Notes under the pieces: model-generated
Told to the model about the DNA's origin: nothing
Database searches by the model: none
What the model saw: only the letters and a program-made list of their open reading frames with translations
Assembly (NCBI GenBank): GCA_902524995.1
Contig: CABZFJ010000009.1
Coordinates: 1 to 35,901 of the forward strand
Reading direction: 5' to 3'
Source: an uncultured Pelagibacteraceae bacterium
GTDB taxonomy: Bacteria; Pseudomonadota; Alphaproteobacteria; Pelagibacterales; Pelagibacteraceae
Length of the DNA: 35,901 nucleotides
In this document: piece after piece, positions 25,425-33,361 of the stretch
Numbering within the stretch: position 1 is the first letter of the stretch
Layout of the letters: each line of letters starts with the position of its first letter
Program-made: the position numbers and the translations under genes

Positions 25425-26427
25425 TAAACTTTACTTTTTCTGAATTTTTTGTAATTGTTCCAATAATATATGGTTTATATTTTTTTGGAAAAAATTTAAT
25501 TATTTTTTTGTAGTTTGAATGTTTAACTATTAAACAAAAACCCACGCCACAATTAAAAGTTTTTAACATTTCTTGATCGCTAACACCTTGACTTTTTAGC
25601 CATCTAAATATTTTTAGTGTTTTTATTTTTTCCAAATTTATTTCAGCACAATAATTATCTGGTATTATTCTTTTAATATTATCTTTTAATCCGCCTCCTG
25701 TAATATTTGCACAAGCATTCAAATATCTTTTTTTAATTAATTCTAATACATGCATTACATATATTTTTGTTGGTACCATTAATTCCTTTTTTAAAAATGA
25801 ATTTTTTTTTAGATTAATTTTCTTATTTTTTATAATATGCCTTACCAAGGAATATCCATTTGAGTGTAGACCACTGGAAGGTATTGCTATCACTAAATCT
25901 TTTTCTTTTATTTTATTTAATAATATTTTATCTTTATCTACCAGGCCTAAAGAAAATCCTGCAATATCAAATTTTCCTTTAGAATATGTTCCTGGCATTT
26001 CTGCAGTTTCTCCACCAACTAATTCACAGCCTGCTAATTTGCATCCTTTAATAATTCCCTTAATTATATTTTTTAGTTTTTCCGTATCGATTTTTTCGAC
26101 TGATATATAATCTAAAAAAATCAAAGGTTTTGCTCCTTGGACTATAATGTCATTTACACACATTGCTACAAGATCTACTCCAATTGTATCAAATTTACTT
26201 AGTAGATTTGCAACTTCAATTTTTGTACCAACTCCATCTGTACTAGTTACAAGATATGGATTCTTTAAATTACCCGGCAGCTTTGTAAGTGCACCAAATC
26301 CACCAATATTCTCAAAATTACCACTTTTTTTTGATTTTTTTGTACTTGAAGATATAAATTTAATAAATTTATCTGCTTTTTTTATGCTTACGCCACTTTT
26401 TTTATATGTAAAATTTTTTGATCTCAT
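25405..26427 (-). CDS. purM: Phosphoribosylformylglycinamidine cyclo-ligase
   Basis: AIR synthetase, the fifth step of purine synthesis. The 340 residues carry the PurM/ThiL-type ATP-binding motifs: GGFGALTKLP, STDGVGTKIEVA, MCVNDIIVQGAKPLIFLDYISV, and GGETAEMPGTY, then AIPSSGLHSNGYSLVR. It starts only 9 bp from the divergent DUF2066 gene, so its promoter must lie inside that gene. With purN it forms a two-gene operon. Confidence 0.96.
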   Translation of the reverse strand: MRSKNFTYKKSGVSIKKADKFIKFISSSTKKSKKSGNFENIGGFGALTKLPGNLKNPYLVTSTDGVGTKIEVANLLSKFDTIGVDLVAMCVNDIIVQGAKPLIFLDYISVEKIDTEKLKNIIKGIIKGCKLAGCELVGGETAEMPGTYSKGKFDIAGFSLGLVDKDKILLNKIKEKDLVIAIPSSGLHSNGYSLVRHIIKNKKINLKKNSFLKKELMVPTKIYVMHVLELIKKRYLNACANITGGGLKDNIKRIIPDNYCAEINLEKIKTLKIFRWLKSQGVSDQEMLKTFNCGVGFCLIVKHSNYKKIIKFFPKKYKPYIIGTITKNSEKVKFSGKVIW

Positions 26428-26436
26428 GTTTAAATT

Positions 26437-27513
26437 ATGTTTTTAGTTAAAAATAAAATTAATATTTACTTATACTTTTTTTTTTTACTTTTCATTTTAG
26501 TTTTTATCAAGTTTTCCACAACTATAGTGCTTGCAGACAATTACACAGTTAAAAATATAAAAATTAAAGAACAATACGACATAAATTTTAATAAAGATAA
26601 AGTAATAAATAAGGGTTTCGAAAAAGGATTTAAAACATTAATTTTTAGAATTGTGGAAAGTAAAGATAAAAATTTATTTAAAGATATACCAAATAATAAA
26701 ATTAGTTCATTAATTGATAATTTTTCTATAACAAATGAAAAATTTGTAAACAATAATTATGAGGTTGATTTTGAGGTTAAGTTTGACAAAAAAAAATTAT
26801 TATCATTCATTAGAGAAAAAAATGTTATTTCTTCTGTTCCAAAAGAAGCAGATGTTCTTTTTATACCAATTTTAATTGATACACAAAGTAATGAAATTAA
26901 ATTTTTTGATCAAAATTATTTTTATAACAATTGGAACAATGTAAATAAAGATTATTTTTTATTAAATTATAATTTACCAAATGAAAATATTGAAAATTTT
27001 CGTCTTTTTCAAAGAATAAAAAATAATATTGAAGATAACGATTTATCTGAGATTACAAATAAGTATGACTTCGAAAATATTTTTGTTGTAGTATTTTACA
27101 AAAATAAAAAAAATTTACAAATATTTTCCAAAATTGGTTTTTCAAACTCAAATTTCAAATTTAATTTAAATCAAAAAAATTTAAATTATGAAGATAATAA
27201 AATATTAGATCAAATTATTTTAAATTTAAAAAATATATACGAAGACAAGTGGAAGCTAATAAATAAAATCAATACCTCAATCACAATATCCATAAAAATT
27301 TCAATAAAAAATAGTAATTTCATAACTTCTGAAAAATTAGAAAATATATTAAATCAATCAGATTTTGTATATGAATATGAAATAGAAAAAATGAACAGCG
27401 AAGAACTTATATATAAAATAATTTATAATAATAATCCTGAAAAATTTCTAAATACTTTAAAAGTAAACGATATAAATATAAATTCATCCAGTGATATTTG
27501 GAATGTAGAATGA
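26437..27513 (+). CDS. DUF2066-like exported protein
   Basis: A 358-residue protein with an N-terminal signal peptide or anchor (hydrophobic residues about 9-33, ending STTIVLADNYT) and no other membrane segment. It is rich in Asn, Lys, Ile and Phe. I place it in the DUF2066 family mainly from position: in many proteobacteria a DUF2066 gene lies between purM and hda, as here. The layout also fits: a short mixed alpha/beta start, ARRxA-like region replaced by GFEKGFKTLIFRIVES, then a long beta-rich part. Sequence similarity visible by eye is modest and the function of the family is unknown. Its stop overlaps the hda start (ATGA). Confidence 0.65.
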   Translation: MFLVKNKINIYLYFFFLLFILVFIKFSTTIVLADNYTVKNIKIKEQYDINFNKDKVINKGFEKGFKTLIFRIVESKDKNLFKDIPNNKISSLIDNFSITNEKFVNNNYEVDFEVKFDKKKLLSFIREKNVISSVPKEADVLFIPILIDTQSNEIKFFDQNYFYNNWNNVNKDYFLLNYNLPNENIENFRLFQRIKNNIEDNDLSEITNKYDFENIFVVVFYKNKKNLQIFSKIGFSNSNFKFNLNQKNLNYEDNKILDQIILNLKNIYEDKWKLINKINTSITISIKISIKNSNFITSEKLENILNQSDFVYEYEIEKMNSEELIYKIIYNNNPEKFLNTLKVNDININSSSDIWNVE

Positions 27514-28169
27514 GAGAATTAGATCAAAAACTCTTAGACTTTGGAATTACTGAAAGTTTTGATGAAAATGATTATTATGTGTCTAAAAGCAATTATTTTG
27601 CAAAAAATATTATAGAGACTTGGCCCAAATGGGAAAAAAAAATTGTAAACTTAACAGGAGAAAAATATTCTGGCAAAACACATTTATCAAATATATTTAG
27701 AAAAAAAAGTAATGCTTTATATTTATATAGCAACAATATCGATGATAAAATATTAAATAAAATCAAACTTTCAAACAATATAATAATTGAAGACTTGGAT
27801 GAAAGTTTTGGAGAAAAACTTCTTTATTCAATATTCAACTTAATTGAACAAGATAATAAATATTTGTTAATCTCTTCAAAAAAACCAATAGATACAATGA
27901 AATTTACACTTCCAGATTTAATATCAAGATTAAAGAATTGCATAATAGCTAAAATTGAACAGCCGGACGATGAATTGATTTATGCAATAATTTTAAAAAG
28001 TTTCTCTGATAGACAAATTAAGTTAGATAACAAAATTATAGATTATATTATAAAAAGAATTGCTAGATCGTATAGCAAAATGCATGAATTTATATATAAG
28101 ATTGATGAATTAAGTTTAAAGAAAAAGAAATCTATTAACTTTAAAATAATAAAAGAGATAATAAATTGA
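27510..28169 (+). CDS. hda: DnaA-related replication regulator (Hda/HdaA)
   Basis: An AAA+ protein like the central domain of DnaA but without the DNA-binding C-terminal domain. With the sliding clamp it stimulates ATP hydrolysis by DnaA and so limits re-initiation. From the ATG at 27510 (ATGA overlap with the previous stop) it has 219 residues. Gln6-Lys-Leu-Leu9-Asp-Phe11 near the N-terminus fits the clamp-binding pattern Q-x-x-L-x-[LF]. The Walker A is GEKYSGKTH at 50-58 and IIIEDLDE is Walker B. A TTG four codons earlier is possible but would lengthen the overlap. The order DUF2066-hda is conserved. Confidence 0.85.
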   Translation: MRELDQKLLDFGITESFDENDYYVSKSNYFAKNIIETWPKWEKKIVNLTGEKYSGKTHLSNIFRKKSNALYLYSNNIDDKILNKIKLSNNIIIEDLDESFGEKLLYSIFNLIEQDNKYLLISSKKPIDTMKFTLPDLISRLKNCIIAKIEQPDDELIYAIILKSFSDRQIKLDNKIIDYIIKRIARSYSKMHEFIYKIDELSLKKKKSINFKIIKEIIN

Positions 28170-29947
28170 GTAAATACAGAACACACACCTGCGGAGAGCT
28201 AAATTTAAATAACAAAGATCAAACAATAAAGTTAGCAGGCTGGATAAATAAAAAAAGAGATCATGGAAACCTATTGTTTTTAGATCTAAGAGATCACTAT
28301 GGAATAACTCAATGTGTAATTGATGAGGGTAAAAAAATTTTTAAAGAAATAGAAAAACTTCCATTAGAAACTATTCTGCAAGTTGAAGGTAAAGTTTTAG
28401 TGAGAGCAAAAGATACAATTAATAAAAATTTAAATACTGGAGAAATTGAAGTAGGAATTGAAAAATACAGAATACTTTCAACAACTAAGGAATTGCCACT
28501 ACCTGTCTTTTCAGATCAAGAATATTCTGAGGAAATTAGACTGAAGTATAGATTTTTAGATTTAAGAAGAAACAAAATTCATAAAAATATTATTTTAAGA
28601 TCTAAAATTATTTCATTTATTAGATCTGAAATGCAAAAATATGGTTTTCTAGAATATCAAACACCTATATTAACTTCATCTAGCCCAGAGGGTGCCAGAG
28701 ACTTTTTAGTACCAAGTAGACTAAACCCTGGTAAATTTTATGCTTTACCTCAAGCGCCACAGCAATTTAAACAATTGATCATGATTTCTGGTTTTGATAA
28801 ATATTTTCAAATTGCGCCTTGTTTTAGAGACGAGGACGCAAGAGCTGATAGAAGTCCAGGAGAGTTTTATCAACTTGACTTGGAAATGTCTTTCGTAGAA
28901 CAAGAGGATGTATTCAAAATAGTTGAAGAGTTATTTGTAAATTTATTCACAAAATTTTCTTCTAAAAAATTACAACATGAAAAATTTCCCAGAATTCCCT
29001 TTGATGTAGCTATGTTAAAATATGGCTCTGATAAACCAGATTTAAGAAATCCCTTAGAAATATCTGATATTACTGAAATTTTTAAAAGAGATGATGTCAA
29101 CTTTGAAATATTTAAAAAATTAGTAATTAAAGGATACATAGTGAGAGGAATTGTTACAAAAAATACATCTGGAAAACCAAGAAGTTTTTTTGATGGAATT
29201 GATAAATGGGCAAAAGATGAAGGATCATCGGGTCTAGCATATTTTTCTATTGAAATTTCAGATAAATTGAACGCCAAAGGACCTGTGGGAAAATTTTTTT
29301 CTGAGGAATCCTTGAAAGAGATAATGACAAAAATGAATGCTGAGGTTGGCGATACAATATTTATGTCTTGTGGAAATAAATCAGAAGTTGAGAAATTATT
29401 AAGTAATGCTAGAAATAAAATTGCGAATGAATTAAATTTAATTGACGAAAACGTTTTTTCATTTTGTTGGGTAGTTGATTATCCAATGTTTGAAATAGAT
29501 GAAAATGATAAAAAGATCGAATTTAGTCACAACCCTTTTTCTATGCCACAAGGTGATCTTGATAATTTAGAATTATCAGATCCGCTAAAATTAAAAGCAT
29601 TTCAATATGATATTGTTTGTAACGGCATTGAATTGTCCTCTGGTGCGATCAGAAATCATAAACCTGATTTAATGTACAAATTATTTGAAATTGCTGGCTA
29701 CTCAAAAGAAACAGTGAACGAGAAATTCAGTGGCATGATTAATGCTTTAAGCTATGGAGCACCTCCGCATGGTGGTATTGCTCCTGGAATAGACAGAATC
29801 GTGATGTTATTAGCAGAAGAAAAAAATATTAGAGAGGTAACGATGTTTCCAATGAATCAAAATGCTCAAGACTTAATGATGAATGCACCGTCTGAAATAG
29901 ACGAAAATCAACTCAAAGAACTTTATATTTCAAAAAGAAAAAAATAA
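28166..29947 (+). CDS. aspS: Aspartyl-tRNA synthetase, probably non-discriminating
   Basis: Class IIb synthetase of full bacterial type (593 residues): anticodon-binding OB fold (1-105), catalytic core with the GAD insertion (about 285-400), motif 2 FRDEDARADRSPGEFYQLD and motif 3 GGIAPGIDRIVMLLAEE. The anticodon domain has RDHG at 31-34. His at this position (H31 in Pseudomonas aeruginosa) marks enzymes that also charge tRNA-Asn, whereas E. coli has RDLG. Such organisms amidate Asp-tRNA-Asn with GatCAB. The start is TTG, overlapping the hda stop by four bases. It abuts the convergent TSCPD gene with no gap. Confidence 0.96.
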   Translation: MSKYRTHTCGELNLNNKDQTIKLAGWINKKRDHGNLLFLDLRDHYGITQCVIDEGKKIFKEIEKLPLETILQVEGKVLVRAKDTINKNLNTGEIEVGIEKYRILSTTKELPLPVFSDQEYSEEIRLKYRFLDLRRNKIHKNIILRSKIISFIRSEMQKYGFLEYQTPILTSSSPEGARDFLVPSRLNPGKFYALPQAPQQFKQLIMISGFDKYFQIAPCFRDEDARADRSPGEFYQLDLEMSFVEQEDVFKIVEELFVNLFTKFSSKKLQHEKFPRIPFDVAMLKYGSDKPDLRNPLEISDITEIFKRDDVNFEIFKKLVIKGYIVRGIVTKNTSGKPRSFFDGIDKWAKDEGSSGLAYFSIEISDKLNAKGPVGKFFSEESLKEIMTKMNAEVGDTIFMSCGNKSEVEKLLSNARNKIANELNLIDENVFSFCWVVDYPMFEIDENDKKIEFSHNPFSMPQGDLDNLELSDPLKLKAFQYDIVCNGIELSSGAIRNHKPDLMYKLFEIAGYSKETVNEKFSGMINALSYGAPPHGGIAPGIDRIVMLLAEEKNIREVTMFPMNQNAQDLMMNAPSEIDENQLKELYISKRKK

Positions 29948-30769
29948 TTATTTTTTTCCTTTAAGATTTATTCTGATATCTGATAAATCCACCAGTTTCT
30001 TTTTATAGTCGTTTCTAACAAAGCCTTTACTTGTAATATCTTTTACAAGTTTAATTAGTTGATTTTGATCTTCGCTATCTTGACTTTCATTTGCGTCAGA
30101 ATTACCAGTAATAGATGGGGTGTGGGCCAAGTCTTCTCTATTCAAATATGAAATTGCTAGCTCTCTAAAAATATAATCTAATATTGAACTTGCACTCATT
30201 ATTCGATCATTCCCGTAAACTTTTCCAGAAGGTTCAAATTTTGTATCTAGGTATGCGTTTACAAATTCATCTAGTGGAACTCCATATTGAAGACCTAATG
30301 ATATCGCTATTGCAAAATTATTCATAAGAGCCTTTACTAGCTCACCTTCTTTACTAGTATCAATAAAAATTTCTCCTATTTTACCATCTTCATATTCGCC
30401 AGTATGCAAATATACTTTGTGATCACCTATAGATGCTTTTTGGATATAACCTTTTCTTCTATCAGGCATACTAAATCTTTTACCTATACTATCAGTGATA
30501 TTTTTCTTTAAACTTTCATCAATTAACTTGGATTTATTATTGTTTTTAGTATCTTGATTGCTTAATGGTTTTGATACTATTTCGACTTTACCACTTTTAG
30601 TATCTTGAAGGTTTTTTGTTTTTCTATTATCTAGTTTGACATCAATTATTTCAAATTTTCCATCCTCTTTTTTCTCTAAATTGTTAAGATTTTCCTCATT
30701 TATATCATCTAAATAATGAGACACTTTAAAGCTACAAGTGTAATGTGTTTCGACTAAGTATTTTGCCAT
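29948..30769 (-). CDS. Stand-alone TSCPD protein, like the NrdJ C-terminal tail
   Basis: A 273-residue protein in two parts. The C-terminal half (about residues 97-210) closely resembles the end of adenosylcobalamin-dependent class II ribonucleotide reductase: [56 protein letters not shown] and [20 protein letters not shown] are near-diagnostic blocks. The reductase catalytic core is absent. The N-terminal part (1-50, [18 protein letters not shown] to [12 protein letters not shown]) is a short beta-rich segment I do not recognise; it is joined by a low-complexity Lys/Asn linker (about 51-95). An acidic Ser/Asp/Glu linker (about 218-236) precedes the last 37 residues. Its role, perhaps as a separate reductase subunit or regulator, is unknown. 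Confidence 0.8.
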   Translation of the reverse strand: MAKYLVETHYTCSFKVSHYLDDINEENLNNLEKKEDGKFEIIDVKLDNRKTKNLQDTKSGKVEIVSKPLSNQDTKNNNKSKLIDESLKKNITDSIGKRFSMPDRRKGYIQKASIGDHKVYLHTGEYEDGKIGEIFIDTSKEGELVKALMNNFAIAISLGLQYGVPLDEFVNAYLDTKFEPSGKVYGNDRIMSASSILDYIFRELAISYLNREDLAHTPSITGNSDANESQDSEDQNQLIKLVKDITSKGFVRNDYKKKLVDLSDIRINLKGKK

Positions 30770-30805
30770 TATAATCCTATTTGTAAATTGAATCTCGATA
30801 AGATT

Positions 30806-30819
30806 AATGTATATACATT
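30806..30819. repeat. 14-bp perfect palindrome, candidate operator
   Basis: AATGTATATACATT reads the same on both strands. Its place 6 bp after a TATAAT -10 of the TSCPD gene is that of a classic repressor operator. In such AT-rich DNA a chance palindrome is possible. Confidence 0.45.
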
Positions 30820-30842
30820 TTTTAATTATAGTCTAATTGTAA

Positions 30843-30865
30843 ATTTTCAATTAAAAATTGAAAAT
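30843..30865. repeat. Inverted repeat, 10-bp arms, before NDUFA12
   Basis: Arms ATTTTCAATT and AATTGAAAAT flank AAA. It ends 10 bp before the NDUFA12 start codon, where a hairpin could cover the ribosome-binding region, or a dimeric regulator could bind. Confidence 0.5.
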
Positions 30866-30875
30866 AATTTAAACA

Positions 30876-31232
30876 ATGATTAAAGAAATTTTTACTTGGT
30901 GGAACAAACAAACATTTGGCACAATGCTAAACACTATCTTATTTGGAAAATTAGTAGGTGAAGATAGCTCAGGTAATAAATATTATGAAAGCAAATCAGG
31001 AAAAAGATGGGTTATATATAATGGCGAAGTTGATGCATCAAAAATACCTAGCGAATGGTATTCCTGGATGCATAGGACGGTAAATAAAATTGAAAATAGT
31101 CATGAATTGGACAAATATAGTTGGCAAAAAGAGCATATGCCAAATCAGACAGGAACTGAAAATTCTTATCATCCAAATAAAAACAAAATTAAAAATGGTC
31201 CAAACAAAAAATATACTTCTTGGAAAAGTTAA
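30876..31232 (+). CDS. NDUFA12-family complex I accessory subunit
   Basis: A 118-residue protein homologous to NDUFA12 (B17.2), one of the supernumerary subunits of complex I that alphaproteobacteria share with mitochondria. The family core is clear: TMLNTILFGKLVGEDSSGNKYYE, then GKRWVIYNGEVDASKIPSEWYSWMHRT at about residues 44-68. The Pro/Asn/Lys-rich C-terminal tail is low complexity. The main nuo operon is not in this window. The gene normally lies near DUF2155, aat and accBC in alphaproteobacteria, and DUF2155 overlaps its end here. Confidence 0.93.
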   Translation: MIKEIFTWWNKQTFGTMLNTILFGKLVGEDSSGNKYYESKSGKRWVIYNGEVDASKIPSEWYSWMHRTVNKIENSHELDKYSWQKEHMPNQTGTENSYHPNKNKIKNGPNKKYTSWKS

Positions 31233-31602
31233 ATTTTTTATATTTATTTTTTTTATTTATTATTTTTCAACGATTAACTCTCTAAGCGAAAATCAAGCAA
31301 AAACTGAAAATTTTGCAGTTTTAACAATTTTGGATAAGGTAAATTCTAAAAGTGATATTGTAGAGATTGAAATTGGAAAAGAGCATAAATTTAAAAATCT
31401 TTCTATAAACATCTTAAAATGCAATAATTCAAAATTTGATGATGATCCAGAAGTTACAGCATACATGCAAGTAAGAGATACTGTCAATAAAGACGATAAT
31501 AAGGTATTTATTTTTAATGATTGGACATTTGCCTCATCTCCATCAATCAGACCATTTGACCATCCAGTTTATGATATTTGGCTAAAAAAATGTTATTCTT
31601 AA
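31195..31602 (+). CDS. DUF2155 exported protein
   Basis: An alphaproteobacterial exported protein of unknown function. I start it at the ATG at 31195, giving 135 residues with a signal peptide (MVQTKNILLGKVKFFIFIFF to about residue 32). A longer frame from 31090 would add 35 residues of no recognisable type that overlap NDUFA12 out of frame. The mature part has the family pattern: VLTILDKVNSKSDIVEIEIG, two conserved Cys (in ILKCNN and at KKCYS), and the ending WTFASSPSIRPFDHPVYDIW. Even with this start, it overlaps NDUFA12 by 38 bp in another frame. Its stop overlaps the convergent accC by 4 bp; aat, often found between them, is absent. Confidence 0.85.
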   Translation: MVQTKNILLGKVKFFIFIFFIYYFSTINSLSENQAKTENFAVLTILDKVNSKSDIVEIEIGKEHKFKNLSINILKCNNSKFDDDPEVTAYMQVRDTVNKDDNKVFIFNDWTFASSPSIRPFDHPVYDIWLKKCYS

Positions 31603-32936
31603 AGTAATTTTTCTTTATCAAGCCAGCTTACATTAAAATCTGATTTTAAAAATCTTTCGTGATTTAAAAGTATTTTATGTAAGTCTATTGTTGTTTTAAT
31701 ACCCTCAATGACAAATTCATCTAGGGATCTTCTCATTCTTTGAATTGCTTCAGTTCTGTTTCTTCCATGACATATTACTTTACAAATCATGCTGTCATAG
31801 TAAGGAGTTACCTTATACCCTTGAAATATTGCCCCATCTACTCTAGTTCTAAAACCTGAGGGTTGATGACACATAGTAATTTCTCCTGGTGAAGGTTGAA
31901 AATTTTTACTCACATCTTCAGCGTTTATTCTGCACTCAATCGCGTGACCTCTTGGCTTAACATCCTCTTGTTTTAAAGCAGTATTACCATCATAAGCAAT
32001 CCAGATCTGTTCTTTTATTAAATCTATTCCTGTTACTACTTCTGTTACTGGGTGTTCAACTTGTATTCTTGTATTCATTTCTAAAAAATAGAATTTTCCA
32101 TCTTCAAAAATAAATTCTACTGTACCAGCGCCTTCATATCCAATTTGGCTTACCATTTTTACTGTTTTATCAAAAAGATCTTTTCTTAATTGATCATTAA
32201 GTAGAGGACTAGGTGTTTCCTCAATCAATTTTTGATGTCTTCTTTGAATAGAACAATCTCTTTCATGAAGATGCACTGTTCTATTTTTACCAGATAATAT
32301 TTGAACTTCGATATGTCTTGGATTTAAAAAATATTTCTCAATATATAGCTCGTCATTACCGAAAAATTTTCTTGCTTCTGTTTTCGCAGTCAAAAATAAA
32401 CTTTCAAACTCATCTTCTTTGGTAACAACTTTCATTCCTTTTCCACCTCCACCACCAGCTGCCTTTATCAAAACTGGATATCCAATTCGTTTACATATTT
32501 TTTTTGCTTCATTAATATCAGATACTCCACCATCAGATCCTTCAATCACTGGGAGACCATATTTTTGTGCAATTTTTTTTGCTTCAATTTTATCCCCCAT
32601 TATTTTAATCAATGATGATGACGGACCAATAAATTTGATTTTGTTCTGTTCAAGGATTTTTGCAAATTCATAATTTTCAGATAAAAAACCATATCCTGGA
32701 TGAACTGCTTCAGAATTTGTCAACTCAATTGCTGACATTATAGCTGGAATGTTTAAATAGCTATTTGCAGCTTGGTGTGGTCCAACACATATACTTTCGT
32801 CAGCTAATCGAACGTGCATACTATTTCTATCAACATCAGAATGAATAGCGACGGTTTGTATACCCCATTCTTTACAAGCTCTTATAACTCTAACAGCTAT
32901 CTCACCTCTATTTGCAACAAGAATTTTTTTGAACAT
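31599..32936 (-). CDS. accC: Biotin carboxylase subunit of acetyl-CoA carboxylase
   Basis: Carboxylates the biotin on AccB with bicarbonate and ATP, the first step of fatty acid synthesis. The 445-residue ATP-grasp enzyme begins MFKKILVANRGEIAVRVIRA and has the glycine-rich ATP loop KAAGGGGGKGMKVV, EKYFLNPRHIEVQIL, the catalytic ERDCSIQRRHQKLIEE and FLEMNTRIQVEHPVTE. It follows accB by two bases. The matching carboxyltransferase subunits accA and accD are not in this window. Confidence 0.97.
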   Translation of the reverse strand: MFKKILVANRGEIAVRVIRACKEWGIQTVAIHSDVDRNSMHVRLADESICVGPHQAANSYLNIPAIMSAIELTNSEAVHPGYGFLSENYEFAKILEQNKIKFIGPSSSLIKIMGDKIEAKKIAQKYGLPVIEGSDGGVSDINEAKKICKRIGYPVLIKAAGGGGGKGMKVVTKEDEFESLFLTAKTEARKFFGNDELYIEKYFLNPRHIEVQILSGKNRTVHLHERDCSIQRRHQKLIEETPSPLLNDQLRKDLFDKTVKMVSQIGYEGAGTVEFIFEDGKFYFLEMNTRIQVEHPVTEVVTGIDLIKEQIWIAYDGNTALKQEDVKPRGHAIECRINAEDVSKNFQPSPGEITMCHQPSGFRTRVDGAIFQGYKVTPYYDSMICKVICHGRNRTEAIQRMRRSLDEFVIEGIKTTIDLHKILLNHERFLKSDFNVSWLDKEKLL

Positions 32937-32938
32937 TT

Positions 32939-33361
32939 TTACTCAATTATTGCTATGGTATGTCCATATTCAACAGGTTGACCATCTTCAACACAAATTT
33001 TTTTTACGGTACCAGCTATTGGAGAGGGTACATGATTCATTGTTTTCATTGCTTCGACAATCATTATTGTATCACCTTTGTTGATTTTTTTACCAACCTC
33101 TACAAACTTTTTACCACCGGGTTCTGGGGCTAAATAAGCTGTTCCTATAATAGGTGATGGAACTTTAGTCCCATTATCATTATCTCTTTTATTATTTTCT
33201 GTTTTTATTTCTGATTTAGTTTCTTTAACTGCAGCTATATTTGATCCATACGATTTTGATACTTTTACTTTTATATCTTTTTCAGTATATTCTATCTCGG
33301 TAAGATTAAATTCATTTAAATATTCAGTAAGCTCTTTGATGATATTTTTATTTATTTTCAT
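32939..33361 (-). CDS. accB: Biotin carboxyl carrier protein
   Basis: Carries the biotin of acetyl-CoA carboxylase. The 140-residue protein has an N-terminal helical region (1-35), a charged linker (about 40-65) and the C-terminal biotinyl domain with the target Lys106 in VEAMKTMNHV; the consensus is EAMKLMN, so Thr replaces Leu. The thumb-containing PSPIIGTAYLAPEPGGKKFV segment before it is typical of bacterial AccB. It overlaps aroQ by 14 bp. Confidence 0.95.
   Translation of the reverse strand: MKINKNIIKELTEYLNEFNLTEIEYTEKDIKVKVSKSYGSNIAAVKETKSEIKTENNKRDNDNGTKVPSPIIGTAYLAPEPGGKKFVEVGKKINKGDTIMIVEAMKTMNHVPSPIAGTVKKICVEDGQPVEYGHTIAIIE

Larger units (their letters stand above)
30770..30875. 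promoter_or_regulatory. Divergent TSCPD / NDUFA12 regulatory region with two inverted repeats
   Basis: At 106 bp this is the longest gap in the window. It holds a perfect minus-strand -10 TATAAT at 30830-30825, about 55 bp before the TSCPD gene, and a near -10 TATAGT at 30827-30832 on the plus strand. A perfect 14-bp palindrome (30806-30819) lies at the predicted TSCPD transcription start. A perfect 10-bp inverted repeat with a 3-bp loop (30843-30865) lies just upstream of the NDUFA12 ATG. Promoter calls are by eye. Confidence 0.45.

Noticed and set aside
29948..30769. TSCPD gene as a broken nrdJ pseudogene
   Set aside because: The frame is intact, the tail motifs are well kept, and there is no degraded catalytic domain in the flanking DNA.
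31090..31194. N-terminal extension of DUF2155
   Set aside because: The extra 35 residues overlap NDUFA12 out of frame and would bury the signal peptide; the ATG at 31195 gives a normal one.
32419..32673. Plus-strand frame opposite accC containing a proline run
   Set aside because: The prolines are the antisense reading of the AccC glycine-rich ATP loop.
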